The notes under the pieces are model-generated. The model was not told the DNA's origin. It did no database searches and was given only the letters and a program-made list of their open reading frames with translations. From assembly GCA_032158295.1 (NCBI GenBank), contig CM063255.1, forward strand, positions 310,001 through 374,000: 64,000 bases of DNA, read 5' to 3'. Positions 26,801 to 37,868 of the stretch are shown one piece after another. How positions within the stretch are numbered: the stretch's first letter is position 1; each line of letters starts with the position of its first letter. Source of the stretch: Pycnopodia helianthoides. Taxonomy: Eukaryota > Echinodermata > Asteroidea > Forcipulatida > Asteriidae. The translations under genes and the position numbers were made by a program.

Positions 26801-29800
26801 CGTGGTAATGACCGGGTTTATGGTTGGCCGCTGTTCGGCTTGGTCCATTAACAGCGGCCAGACACCAACCCGGTCATTACCACTCAGCGAAGACTGAAGA
26901 CCGGGTTCTCACACTGTTATTGCATAAGTAATGTATCATGATATTGAGAATACTGTGATTTTGATTTAATAACAAAATAAATTATGTATTTTTTGCATTG
27001 GAGATAACTGAGAATGTGATTTTTAATATTTGCTTTAAATTGATTCATGATAAAAATTATAAACCACCTTTATAACTAGTCTTCATTTGTCATATTGTTG
27101 TAGAACACCTCTACTTAGTGCTCTCGGAATCCAGGTAGGGGACGTGCGATCGATCCTCTCATTCGGTTTTGCCTCATTTTGGGATCTCGACCCACGTCCC
27201 CTACCAGCCGTCGATTTCACCAAACTCTTCCTAACTAGGATTAATCTTAGGACTTAGGTCGAGTTAAGTTCGGTATCCATAGACATTAGGACACATTGAA
27301 CGCATCCTAAGTTAGGACGAGTTACTCGTCCTAACTCGAGATAGGATTAATCCTAGCGTTTCGTGAAATTGGCTGCTGATCACCGAGAGCACTTGTAGAG
27401 GTGTTCTACAACAATCTGACAAGTGGAGACTACTTATAAAGGTGGTTTACAATGGTCTATATATTTGTCTGAGCCCATCTTGGGTGAAGCTGTGACCCTC
27501 TTGTGGTACGGGAGGGTTATAATCCCAATTGATATACAACGTCACGAAGTGTAATTTACATATTTCATGAGAAGGGTGTTCTACTGCTTGCTTGTTTGAA
27601 TGCTCTGTAACTGATTGAAGTTACAAACCTTGAGTTTATCTAAGATACCAACCTTGTTTATGCGCAGCCTCTGAGAATCCATAACCGGGAAGAGATGGGC
27701 AGATGACTTCAAACACGTCCGCATCCGTCCCACCATGATTAGATGGGTCGATTAACATTGGAATGATCTGAGTATTAAATAAATAATAAATCAAATTAAT
27801 AAATACCTCGGAGAGTTTATGCACTCTGATTGGTCGAAGACTGGTCACTTGGGGGTGTACTATTAACATGTTATAAACGCCCGGCTCTGTGAACTAGCGA
27901 ATAAATGGCCCGTAAACAAGCATAATGTTGTGTGCACTGTGCCCGTTGTGCGGGAACTATCAAATCAACTGTTTTCGTTGTGCGTGTTTCTTTTTAAAAT
28001 TTCCTTTGGGAAAGGACAGAATGGTGTCGTGCGTTCGCATATAGGCCTACCAAGCGTATGCGCAGAAAACGAACCAATTTAAGGTATAGCTCGAGACAAA
28101 CATATTTTAAAGCATATTAAAGTCGAACACCAACCAAAGTGTTTCCATTTATTGTGCTGTTATTTTCAAATCTCAAAGTCTGGTTCTTGGAAAAGTGCAA
28201 AATTAGTTAAGTGAGACATTGGTGCCACGCCAAAATTAAACAGCCTAAAGATTGGCACTTGACTATGACTAGAACAATTCTAAAAATAACGGCGAAAGAA
28301 AAACATCACAAAAAGGGATGATTTTTTTCCGTGTTTTCGTTTTAAGGTATTTATTAATGGCAACAACAATGTGAGGAACCAGTCTTCACTACGTGGTAAT
28401 GACCGGGTTTATGGTTGGCCGCTGTTCGGCTTGGTCCATTAACAGCGGCCAGACACCAACCCGGTCATTACCACTCAGCGAAGACTGAAGACCGGGTTCT
28501 CACACTGTTATTGCATAAGTAATGTATCCTGATATTGAGAATACTGTGATTTTGATTTAATAACAAAATAAATTATGTATTTTTTGAATTGGAGATAACT
28601 GAGAATGTGATTTTTAATATTTGCTTTAAATTGATTCATGATAAAAATTTTGGCTCTTTCCATTCCTGCTGACAAAAAACTCTCAAAAGGCACTTTCGTG
28701 TGGGATTTGAACCCGTGACCTTCCATTTCTTTTGTGAATTTGAGATTGAATTGAAAAAGGCAGCTGTTGATTAAAAGGATTCCCTTCAAAGTAACATGGT
28801 TTGGATAATTGTTCACCCCAAAAACATTTGAATCTGATCCATGAATTGTTTCTCAGATTTCTAAGGGTTGGTTTCCGTTTGCGAATGCTGCGGCCAGATA
28901 TGCGGTTGGTACCCGCTGTCACGTCGTTAAACGTGGATATATTTGACTTTCGTGTAATAATACCGTAACAGTTTTTGTCTGTTTTCTCAGAAAGTAGGCA
29001 CTGTATTCGGCTGAAACTTTCATTGTGTTTTTCATTGTAACTTTCTTGGTATTGTGCCTTAAAATCAGCATAAAACTGACACAAACCAATCGATAATCCT
29101 AAAGGGAAACGTCACAATTTCCACAAGTAATTTAAAGGAAAACAACAATGAAGTATACAAATGGAACGCACTTTGGAATCAATAATGACTAAACCACCAA
29201 TGTTACTAGAATGAAACTACACCGAATGCCTCCATTTAAACTCACCACATACCTGAGATTCAAATTCGAGTATGTCAATTGGATACTGATCATGCTTCCT
29301 GGTGCCCTTTACCACCATACCTTATAGAACTCGTAGAATGATCCTGGCCAGCCATGCACCATCAGTATTGGTTTTGCCTTCTGTCCTGGTTTAAGCTGAG
29401 TGGGCGCAGCTCGTACAAAGTGGATATCAATTCCTTCAATGTTTGTTTTAAACTGTGGATACTTGTTGAGAAGCTTCTCTTGTTTACGCCAACTTAAAAA
29501 ACCAAGAAGAATGATCTCTTAAAGGTAGGGTCTTAGACTGGTAAATAATCAAAACAAAAATTACCATAAAAACGTACTTGGTAAGAAGCACTGCAGCTGT
29601 TGATTTAAAGGATTCCTTTCGAAGTATTATGGTTTGGATAACTGTTCACCCCAAAACATTAGAATCTGATAAATGATTCATGCATGAATATTTTCTCAGA
29701 TTTTGGAGGGTTGGTGTCCGTTTGCAAATGCTGCGTCCAGAGATGCGGCTGGTACCCGCTGTCACGTCGCTAAACGTGGATGGATTTGACTCTCGTGTGA

Positions 29801-30776
29801 AAATACCGTCACAATTTTTGGCTGTTTGCTCAGCAAGTAGGCACTGTATATTCAGCTGATACATTTGGTTTTTATTGTAACTTTCCTGATAACGTTGCCT
29901 TAAAATCAGCATACACGGATCATGAACGGACACAAACCAATCATATTTCCACAAGCAATTTAAAGGAGAGCAACAGTGAAGTGTACAAATGGAATGCACT
30001 TCGGAAGCACAATCGAGATTTGTACAGTGTCGTTCTTTCCCTTGGAAAATGATTGGAACATTGAATTGTGAACGTGGAGATTGCCTTGATAGGTGTGTGT
30101 ACACTACCCTATGTGGCATTGTATTTATATTCACATCGTATCTCTGTTTCCGTTCACAGACATGGTTGGTTAGTTTCTTTATTCTAAAAGAAGTGAAGAC
30201 AGTATATCAAAAACCACATTGTTCGTAAAAAGTTCATGAAAATCATATCCCCCAAATATGAAGATTAAACATAATCTGAAATTATTTCTAAATTTAGAGT
30301 CTTGCTAATTATTTACTTTTGTACTTACTCATATTCGTTGAGCCAGTATTCCTGGATGGACTTCATGTAGTCTGGTTTGATACCAAAATTAAACTTGGTT
30401 CCTTCAACACTTTCAAACCATCGGGTCTTCCTCAAACGATCTACAAGAAATATTTGTATATCTTCCATTTTTGATTAACCGTGGCCCTAAAGGGACATCA
30501 AACATATATTCACGTAAATATTCACGATTTTCGCCCCAAATCGCAAATATTCACGTAGACTTCCGTATAGTAGTAGTATAGTATGTTTTATTGTCACACA
30601 CACACACACACACACACACACATCCTTACGGATCCGGTTTGTGGGGTACTGCTATTGTTGTTCTATTATTCCCTTTTCTGAAGAATTCCCTTGTGGGGCC
30701 CATTGTTCCTATTGAAATGACCTTGTGGGGTCCATTGTTCCATTGTTGTCAGGACCCCACATATGCCCTTCTGTGT

Positions 30777-30826
<50 letters not shown>

Positions 30827-30981
30827 TACGGATCCGGTTTGTGGGGTACTGCTATTGTTGTTCTATTATTCCCTTTTCTGAAGAATTCCCTTGTGGGGCC
30901 CAATTGTTCCTATTGAAATGACCTTGTGGGGTCCATTGTTCCATTGTTGTCAGGACCCCACATATGCCCTTCTGTGTGTAC

Positions 30982-31018
<37 letters not shown>

Positions 31019-31351
31019 CCTTACGGATCCGGTTTGTGGGGTACTGCTATTGTTGTTCTATTATTCCCTTTTCTGAAGAATTCCCTTGTGGGGCCCAATT
31101 GTTCCTATTGAAATGACCTTGTGGGGTCCATTGTTCCATTGTTGTCAGGACCCCACATATGCCCTTTGTGTGTACACACACACACACACACAACCATCTT
31201 ACGGATCCGGAATGTGGGGTACTGCTATTGTTGTTCTATTATTCCCTTTTCTGAAGAATTCCCTTGTGGGGCCCAATTGTTCCTATTGAAATGACCTTGT
31301 GGGGTCCATTGTTCCATTGTTGTCAGGACCCCACATATGCCCTTCTGTGTG

Positions 31352-31399
<48 letters not shown>

Positions 31400-31552
31400 C
31401 CTTACGGATCCGGAATTGGGGTACTGCTATTGTTGTTCTATTATTCCCTTTTCTGAAAATTCCCTTGTGGGCCCAATTGTTCCTATTGAAATGACCTTGT
31501 GGGGTCCATTGTTCCATTGTTGTCAGGACCCCACATATGCCCTTCTGTGTGT

Positions 31553-31598
<46 letters not shown>

Positions 31599-31955
31599 CC
31601 TTACGGATCCGGAATGTGGGGTACTGCTATTGTTGTTCTATTATTCCCTTTTCTGAAGAATTCCCTTGTGGGGCCCAATTGTTCCTATTGAAATGACCTT
31701 GTGGGGTCCATTGTTCCATTGTTGTCAGGACCCCACATATGCCCTTCCGTGTGTCCACACACACACACACACACACACGTGTGTAAACACCTGCAATCGG
31801 GGACCTCCTATTGTCCCTCTTTTGTTTGTACTCTAACTTTTTGGCAACAGCTCTCATGGTTTTGTACACGTTTTCCAACTGGGGACCTTTCCCCAAACGG
31901 GGACCCTATTGTCCTCTTTTGTTATAGGTTCCCGGTTTGAATGTGTATACCTACT

Positions 31956-31993
<38 letters not shown>

Positions 31994-32703
31994 ATACAGT
32001 GAAATGCACTTTTGCTAGCGTGACTAAAACTATTTAAATACAAAACGGACTAAAACCACGCTACACAAACAAACATAAGTAAACGACAGTAAAAAAGCAG
32101 CAGTCCCACAAGTAAATCACAATTAGTCATTCAATAAACGTATTGCACTAGGATAAAAACTGTTGCGAGTACTGTTCGTGTCGCGAATATTTACGTATTT
32201 GAGCAAGATACTTTACTATAATTGCTTTGTCCTTCGGATGGTACATTATTAACCCGTAGGTTCCGTGTACTAGGATTGAAAGTGCACGTAAATGAACTTA
32301 GAACATTAATCATGGAAGAGTAGGAGTCAATCCTGGTGTTTCTGGTTCACATAGCAAACACCCTTGTGTCAGGTTTCCTCCTTTAGGTTCACCTTTGAGG
32401 TATTCTCGTTTTATTACTTGTATTATATAATGATAATAATAACTATAGTGTCTGCATTCAAAAACATTTTAAATGAGAAGGATTCTCACCATTCAGATCT
32501 TCTAATTCCTCGTCAGATATCTCGATCGTAAATTCTCTGATTGACGCATCTTCCTCCTCCTCTGGTTTCTTTCCTCGTCCCCACCACCCATCTACCACTG
32601 GCACTGTATCGTGGGGTGGACCAGAAGAACGTCTAAAAGCACCACTCAAATAAACAATCAGAGCCCCGACAGAAAACACGCCAACTGCTAGCATCAAAGC
32701 CAT
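20870..32703 (-). CDS. EPHX1: Microsomal epoxide hydrolase (EPHX1-type), complete, 8 exons, 463 aa
   Basis: An ER-membrane enzyme that hydrolyses epoxides to diols in xenobiotic metabolism. Minus-strand exons: 32703-32490, 30440-30329, 29492-29321, 27767-27653, 25053-24924, 22653-22457, 21578-21353, 21095-20870. All junctions are GT-AG with matching phases, giving 463 codons against about 455 in vertebrates. Residues 1-20 form the membrane anchor, followed by the DGWWG motif and [13 protein letters not shown] of the epoxide hydrolase N-terminal domain. The oxyanion motif HGWPG is at 155-159, the nucleophile is D233 in GGDWG, the acid is E404 in LPHEL, and the base is H431 in TGGHFAAFE, so the triad is intact. 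ATG 32703 is chosen because it opens the hydrophobic anchor (the frame continues upstream without another ATG). The large introns carry a 903-bp duplication, MITEs and a (CA)n array. Exact orthology to EPHX1 within a possible family expansion is inferred. Confidence 0.95.
25075..25334. mobile_element. MITE with 29-bp terminal inverted repeats in EPHX1 intron 4
   Basis: The arms 25075-25103 and 25306-25334 match at about 27 of 29 positions (core AACCCGGAGAACGCTGAG). The interior has three ACGCGTGT-type words next to GCCATAC. One end lies about 20 bp from the acceptor of exon 5 (AG at 25055-25054), so the branch-point region falls inside the element. No coding capacity. Confidence 0.7.
26156..27058. 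repeat. 903-bp direct duplication, distal copy (with truncated exon 4 copy)
   Basis: Nearly identical to 27747-28649 at a constant offset of 1591 bases; only about four substitutions were noticed. On the minus strand it includes the exon 4 acceptor and the first 21 coding bases of exon 4 (IIPMLID, complement of 26156-26176), then breaks off, so it holds a decoy acceptor inside intron 4. It contains a hairpin at about 26777-26920 with arms around GTGGTAATGACCGGGTT. Confidence 0.9.
27059..27452. mobile_element. MITE with about 70-bp terminal inverted repeats
   Basis: The left arm 27059-27127 and right arm 27381-27450 are reverse complements with few differences (AAACCACCTTTATAA outside, TTGTAGAACACCTCTAC and AGTGCTCTCGG inside). 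The interior has TAGGATTAATC-type words in both orientations. The element abuts the exact end of the distal 903-bp copy, which suggests the two events are linked. No ORF of note. Confidence 0.75.
27747..28649. repeat. 903-bp direct duplication, proximal copy (contains exon 4 acceptor)
   Basis: This copy carries the functional acceptor and 5' end of exon 4 at 27747-27767, and most of intron 3 on its far side. See 26156-27058 for the partner. Its hairpin is at about 28368-28511. No target-site duplication was identified at either edge. Confidence 0.9.
28755..30010. repeat. Diverged direct repeats flanking EPHX1 exon 3
   Basis: Positions 28755-29185 and 29585-30010 are direct copies of about 425 bp at roughly 80 percent identity by eye (shared words GGTACCCGCTGTCACGTCG, TTGACT, AGTAGGCACTGTAT, TTAAAATCAGCATA, ATTTCCACAAG). 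Exon 3 (29321-29492) sits between them. Probably two insertions of one repeat family or an old local duplication. Confidence 0.75.
30592..31787. repeat. Mosaic tandem array: six 170-bp units separated by (CA)n
   Basis: In EPHX1 intron 1, a block from TCCTTACGGATCCGG through GGGGTACTGCTATTGTTG and TTGTGGGGTCCATTGTTCC to CACATATGCCCTT recurs six times at a period of about 180-200 bp. Each unit is preceded by a (CA)n run of varying length. Units are almost identical, with indels mostly in the CA runs. ORFs across it (polyHis/Thr) are artefacts. One diverged unit in the opposite orientation lies at about 43045-43215. Confidence 0.9.
31788..32000. repeat. Transposon fragment followed by (CA)n
   Basis: A segment with GGGGACC...CTATTGTCC motifs and a closing (CA)n at 31959-31990. 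A diverged reverse-oriented relative lies at 43545-43705 (CCGGGAACATATT, GGGTACAATAGG, GGTTCCCGG). Family unknown. A short SINE-body remnant (GAGCAAGATACTTTACTATAA) follows at about 32200-32222. Confidence 0.6.
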
Positions 32704-33320
32704 CCTAATCAGCTTCAAGTCGGAGTTTGATGAGTATGTCTTGTCTCGTCTTCAAGCTGTTAACCTAATTCAACTTCTGCAAATCAGAAAACAGATTTCA
32801 TTAATTTTGTATGTAAAGGAATGACTGTATAACACATTGACGTTGCTCAAATCGCCTGGGTTTATCTGAAAACCATCAAATATATCCTATAAAAAACAGG
32901 AAGTTACAAATATTATCAAAAGGTCATCATGCCAAAGTGGAGAGTTATGCATAGAATGGATTGCACAATAGACTTTATGCCAATGTGCCAATTCCACGAT
33001 GGTCGGAAGTGGAAGTGGTAAGACACACTCACATTCCACCACAACTACATGTACTTCCCTAGCTTGCAATGCCACACAACACTAACCGATCGTAACAGAC
33101 AACCGCACCTTGCCTAACCCCCGCTAGTCACTGACCTAAGTTCAAATCATCCAATCATAAGTCTGCTGAAAATTCTGCTGACACATCCGCACAGCTGTGA
33201 ATAAAGAACGATATCACACGTTGGGTTACAACAAAAAAGAAATACTTGCGTTTGAATAAACCAACTGTACAATCATCTTGAAAACTAGACTTAAGGAATT
33301 TTTTCAGCATGATATGTTTT
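32704..33320. promoter_or_regulatory. 5' flank of EPHX1 gene
   Basis: The region upstream of the minus-strand start codon. No clear TATA box or CpG island was recognised. A 5'UTR intron is possible but not demonstrable. The listing marks the gene boundary, not a defined element. Confidence 0.3.
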
Positions 33321-34852
33321 CAAAGTAAACTTTACCGGTATCCACAGTAATTGAATCTACCGTGTAAAAACAAAAATACCACTCGGGTCTGTCTCCGAAT
33401 CCGCCGTGTCCATCATTATAAATACTTGCATAATTTAATAATAAACACAATTTTCCATATTATAGAGTCTTCCACGGTAGATCAAAATAAGATTATATGC
33501 CTAATACAAGGCTGTTTCCTTCAACACGCGGCAAAATTAGTAACAGTGTCCAAACAAATTATGTATGATTTTGGGTATTTATATCTTGTAACAATATAAA
33601 ACTCAAATTATACTCTCTTTTGAAAAAAATTCAAAATTACGTCTGCTAAAATAAAACAAAATTTATTAACTTATACCTCTGGGAATTCTCTATAAAAGAC
33701 TGAGATATTCTCTGCCAGCTAATGAATCTGCTCGAATCTTGCAGTATAGCACACGTCTACGGTCTCAAAAACTAAAGTGTAAACTGAGGGTTTATCATTT
33801 CTTCAATCCATCTACATGAGACTATTAACAAAAAATAATAACAGGAAATCAATTCCAAGTTTACAGAAATTCTAATCGCTTTGGACCAGCAGGTCACCGC
33901 TATTAAAACATTTCAGTATGTACTAAGCTTGGGCGTTTTTTTATTTTGGGATCCACGTTATACCGTGGTCTTTATCGGGAATCTCCTAGTGTGTCTGACA
34001 ACAGCAAAAAATAAATCAATGCATAAATATGACCAACTTCTTGCTTCTTAACCTGGCTGTGATAGACGCCTGCGTTTTAATTATGAGTATCTTGGAGCCA
34101 TTACTTGGAGTGGTTCGGTAACAAAATAGGTATATTCGGATACTGCACCCCAAGTTTCATTTACAACTTCAACTGCTATTTCATCATCAAATGCTTCGAA
34201 AGAAGTAATTTTCTAGCTCAATACTGAGTCTGACTTTAGCAACATTCGAACGGTACATTGGGATCATTCACTAAATCCAGCATTCCAGTTTCTTAACTTT
34301 GTCTGGGTGTTTCCGATTCTTTGTGGGATACCGAGTGCAGTAGCCCCGATAACTACTGTACCAAATAACACCAAGTATCCTGCTCTGCTAGTACAACAAG
34401 TAGTAACACTGTTCGTTACGTTTGTATTTCCAAGCATTGCACTTTCTTTTATGTACATCTAGATCATGATAAATTTGAAGATATGAGCTCGACATCTTGA
34501 AAAACAAGGAGTCCAGGGGCCACCTCAATAGTTTTATAGAGCCTTCTAGAAAGTCAATCAAGCTTTCAGCATCGTTACAGCAGCTTTCATTCATTCTCAT
34601 CATGCCAGGTCAAATCATCAGGCTCATTATAGTGAACTCTAACTTGCTAGGCAGTAATTTCTATTTATTGGAAGTGATTGCCAAAACTTCGTCTCTACTA
34701 AGATCACTTAACTCTGCCATTAATCAAACTGTGTACGGTTTCAATTACACGCAGCTACGCAGAGCCTGTATTGCCATCATATGCCCATTTTGTACACGGT
34801 GTAATAGGTTTAACCAAGTTCAACAAGACGTTCAAGTAAATTCAGTGCAATA
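33320..34852 (+). pseudogene. Decayed rhodopsin-class GPCR copy, psi-1, with 5' flank
   Basis: Receptor homology runs from about 33970 (TTTATCGGGAATCTCCTAGT, TM1) to 34852. TM1-TM3 fragments (CCTGGCTGTGATAGACGCC), the ICL3 block (GAGCTCGACATCTTGAAAAAC) and TM7/tail (AACTGTGTACGGTTTCAA) are present but shifted among frames by several indels. The TM6 segment still reads HHAR-like debris. The 5' flank 33320-33740 is paralogous to 59185-59605 and the 3' flank 34853-35060 to 60100-60210, so psi-1 and the pseudogene at 59596 share a duplication history. It cannot encode a receptor. Confidence 0.85.
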
Positions 34853-35345
34853 GTTAAACGTGTTTACCTGCTGAGTTTCATCTTTAATAAACATTTTACT
34901 GTCAAATTTGAAAAATCCAACTATCTCCGTAGTAAAATCATACCAGTCAATATCATGGTTGTTGTCATACTGGACGAGGGGTGGGGCACGTGTGTGGTTT
35001 ATAGTAATGAAGTTTTTACCCTTAGGCAATTTCCAATAATCTTTCAAAGATTGACACACTTTTTTGCTTACCCTAGTTATACCGAGGGCTTTATGATCCC
35101 TGCCATGTATGTTCTTCGAACGTAGGCTTCTATTTCATTCACAAAGAGAGTATATTTAAGTATAATCTTCCTCCGTCAGACTTTGATGGTGGGTTGATGT
35201 TATCAGCCATGAAGCACTCTTACCACGATTTTGGCTCTTTTTGAAACCACGGCTTGAGCATAGGCTCCTTTAATAGATTTGTCAGGACTTCGGGGTCCTT
35301 GCTCTATTTTCAAAACTGGCCTAAGACTCTTACACGAGGCCCGTT

Positions 35346-35650
35346 TATAGGTACACGTTGCCTTGGATCGGTCGAGTTGGTCTATAAAGTTGTTTGTTAT
35401 AAAGGCATATGGTTAGAAAGATGTTTTAAAAGTAGAATACAATGATCCACACAAATATGCCTCAAAATTGCGTGGTTTTCCTTGAACTTTGCGAACTACC
35501 ACGGTCGTCAAAAATTTGACTGTGGAGTCAAAAATTTGACTCCATAAAATGGCTGACTGTGTTCACGACGTAAAAGGAAAACCACGCAAACAAACGGTTT
35601 ACAAACGCTTTTTATAGACCAACTCGGCCGATACAAGGCAACGCATACCT
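35346..35650. mobile_element. Foldback MITE, near complete
   Basis: Ends read TATAGGTACACGTTGCCTTG and CAAGGCAACGCATACC, with inner inverted arms (CGTGGTTTTCCTT / AAGGAAAACCACG; GTCAAAAATTTGACT is repeated at the centre). Comparison with the paralogous pseudogene flank at about 60330-60360 shows that locus lacks it, which supports insertion after the duplication. Related fragments lie at 15408 and 16420. Confidence 0.75.
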
Positions 35651-35789
35651 TTAACAACTATGATTAACTTGACTGCGGACGCGGAAATCATCAACGTATC
35701 GAGAGAAATGTTTTTCTTTAGAATATCTTTATTGTCAAGTGGTGTTGGCACTTAGTTAATAATAAGGTTCCCATGTTCGTGTACCCACT

Positions 35790-36212
35790 TTCATCTTCAA
35801 CTTCAACTGCTATTTTATCATCAAAGGCTTTCAGAGAAGTATTTTTTACAGACTCAATGACTTTAGCAACATTCGAACGCTACATTGGGATCATTCACCC
35901 AATCCAGCATTCCAGTTTCTGGACGAGAAGAAAGATCGTTATTAAGCTCTAAGCATCGTCACAACAGCCTTATTTATTCTTATCATGACAGGTCAAATCT
36001 TCAGGCTCATTAAACTTTACGCCAACATGTTTGTTGTTCTTCAAAATATCTTTAATATCCGATTCGATTTCTTCGAACTCTGCCATAAATCCAATTGTGT
36101 ACGGTTTCAATACACGCAGCTACGCAGAGCCTGTATTGTCATCATATGCCCATGTAGTACACGCTGTAACAGATCCAACCAAGTACAACACGACGTTCAA
36201 GACACAATATAA
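35790..36212 (+). pseudogene. GPCR pseudogene psi-2, internally deleted
   Basis: TM3 (TTCAACTTCAACTGCTATTT, then the ERY region CATTCGAACGCTACATTGG) is fused at about 35943 to TM6 (AGCATCGTCACAACAGCC). It lacks TM4-TM5, ICL3 and everything before TM3. TM7 (CTGCCATAAATCCAATTGTG) and the C-terminal tail remain, ending in a TAA after CAAGACACAATA. Small indels also break the frame. Confidence 0.85.
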
Positions 36213-36960
36213 CTACCTGTACTCGATACAAAATATGTTAAATATCATGGCTGATACAAGTTTATCTGCACTAAAAACTTTGGCATCGTTGACATCAGCT
36301 ATTCAGCACTCGAGAAGAATTTATATAGCAAATATCATGGCGGACACAAGTGTATCCGTACTAAAAACTATGTGCATCGCTGTTGATACTAGCCATTTAG
36401 CACTCGTTAATAAAAAATATGTATTAAATATTATCGTTGATACAAGTTAATCTGTAGGGTACTAAGGAAAAACGATGTATATCATTGATACCAGATACTC
36501 TGCACTCGATAAAAACTATATGTTAAATGTCATGTTGATACAATTATATATGTACTAAAAACTTTAACACATGTACATGGTTAATACCGTGCTATTCTGC
36601 AGTCGGTAAGAACTACACTACCTGGTCAGATTTGACCCGGATCCGAGTCCCTTGCGGCTTGACCCATTAGTGGGTCAGTATGACCTTGAGTCTCACTGTC
36701 AAAGTGACCCTAAAAGGGTAACAATGACGCAGAATTCGAGTTAAAATCCCATTGTGACCCATAATTTGTTTTGAGTGTGTACACTAAATATTATCCTTGA
36801 TACAAGTTTATGTACACTAAAAGTAACGACTTTGTACATTTCGATAAAAACCATATTAAATACCATAGTTGATACACGTTTATCTGCACTAAAGATAACA
36901 CAATAACACAATGCTAATATACAATGAAAGAAAATTCAATCTATTAGTAAAAAATTTGAG
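36213..36960. repeat. Receptor-linked degenerate satellite, segment 1
   Basis: Diverged repeats of words such as TTGATACAAGTTTATCTGCA, GTTGATACCAG, CTATTCTGCACTCG and TAAAAACTATATGTTAAATA at spacings of about 60-100 bp. A unique-looking block with GGTCAGATTTGACCCGGATCC (36590-36780) also appears in the satellite at 54420-54610. Confidence 0.7.
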
Positions 36961-37599
36961 AATAACACTAAAGGGATAGGAACAAGTCTAAATCTCTTAG
37001 CTATTGGTCAAAAATAGCACCGGCAGTAAGGACATTGAAACCACATCTTTCAGGAATAAGGTTTCATAAAGAAAACTATCAAAGACCTTCGCCAAGCCAC
37101 AAACAACGTACAAAGCACATTTCTTTGTGTACAAGGCTGATGGACATCTGTGCGGCCCCTAAATGTAGTTCGAGCCCTAAGTGAGCCCGACATAAATGTA
37201 GCCCAAACATGTACCTAAATGTAGCCCCGACCTAATTGGCGAAGTGTGTACCTGACAACAAAAGAGGTCCACACAGTGTAGACACTAAAAGCACGATGTG
37301 GACTTACATACGCCGACACAATTTTTTAAAATTTGTTTACAGTGTCGAGAAAAAAGAAATGTTCAAAGAGTGAATGCGACACCGAACAACAACAATTAAG
37401 GTAGATCTAATGACATTAATGTACTATAACAAGATTCCTTAGCTCAAGGCATTGCAAATTTGTCATGGATTAGATGTATTTTTCCTTCTTCTCGGCGTTC
37501 CTGTTGTTTTTTTTTTTTACCAGTAAATTGTTTTTGTTAAGATCCTGAAACTCCCTTGATACCTTCTTTTTATACACAATAGTCAATGCTCATATAAGG

Positions 37600-37868
37600 G
37601 TTTGGTAAGACTAAAGATGCAACGCGTATAGTACCATATAAAGGTTAGGAATCTTTATAAAAGCCCGACCAGGCTCGCTGCTTGAGACTCAATCTCTTCT
37701 GAGTTTTGATGAAAGCAGACGTTACGTATTTCAAAATCTTCATCAAAAGCCTAAATCTCAACCAGGGCCTTCATATTTCTCTACACAGTCTACAATGAGT
37801 TAGTTTCTTGCACTAGACTCTTGTCTAAAGTTTAAATTTTACAACTGGCTTAAAATTTATGTGTCAAT
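37600..37868 (+). promoter_or_regulatory. Receptor promoter A: TATA box, 5'UTR and uORF
   Basis: A block of about 250 bp shared with the copies upstream of 51727 and 62034 and with the orphan at 56930. It has GCAACGCGTA, then a TATA box TATAAAA at 37656-37662. Transcription probably starts about 30 bp downstream, near GCTTGAGACTC. An upstream ORF (MKAD start, 30 codons with stop) spans 37709-37798, 70 bp before the receptor ATG. Confidence 0.7.

Noticed and set aside
30591..31940. His/Thr-rich ORFs
   Set aside because: They run through (CA)n tracts and copies of a noncoding tandem unit.
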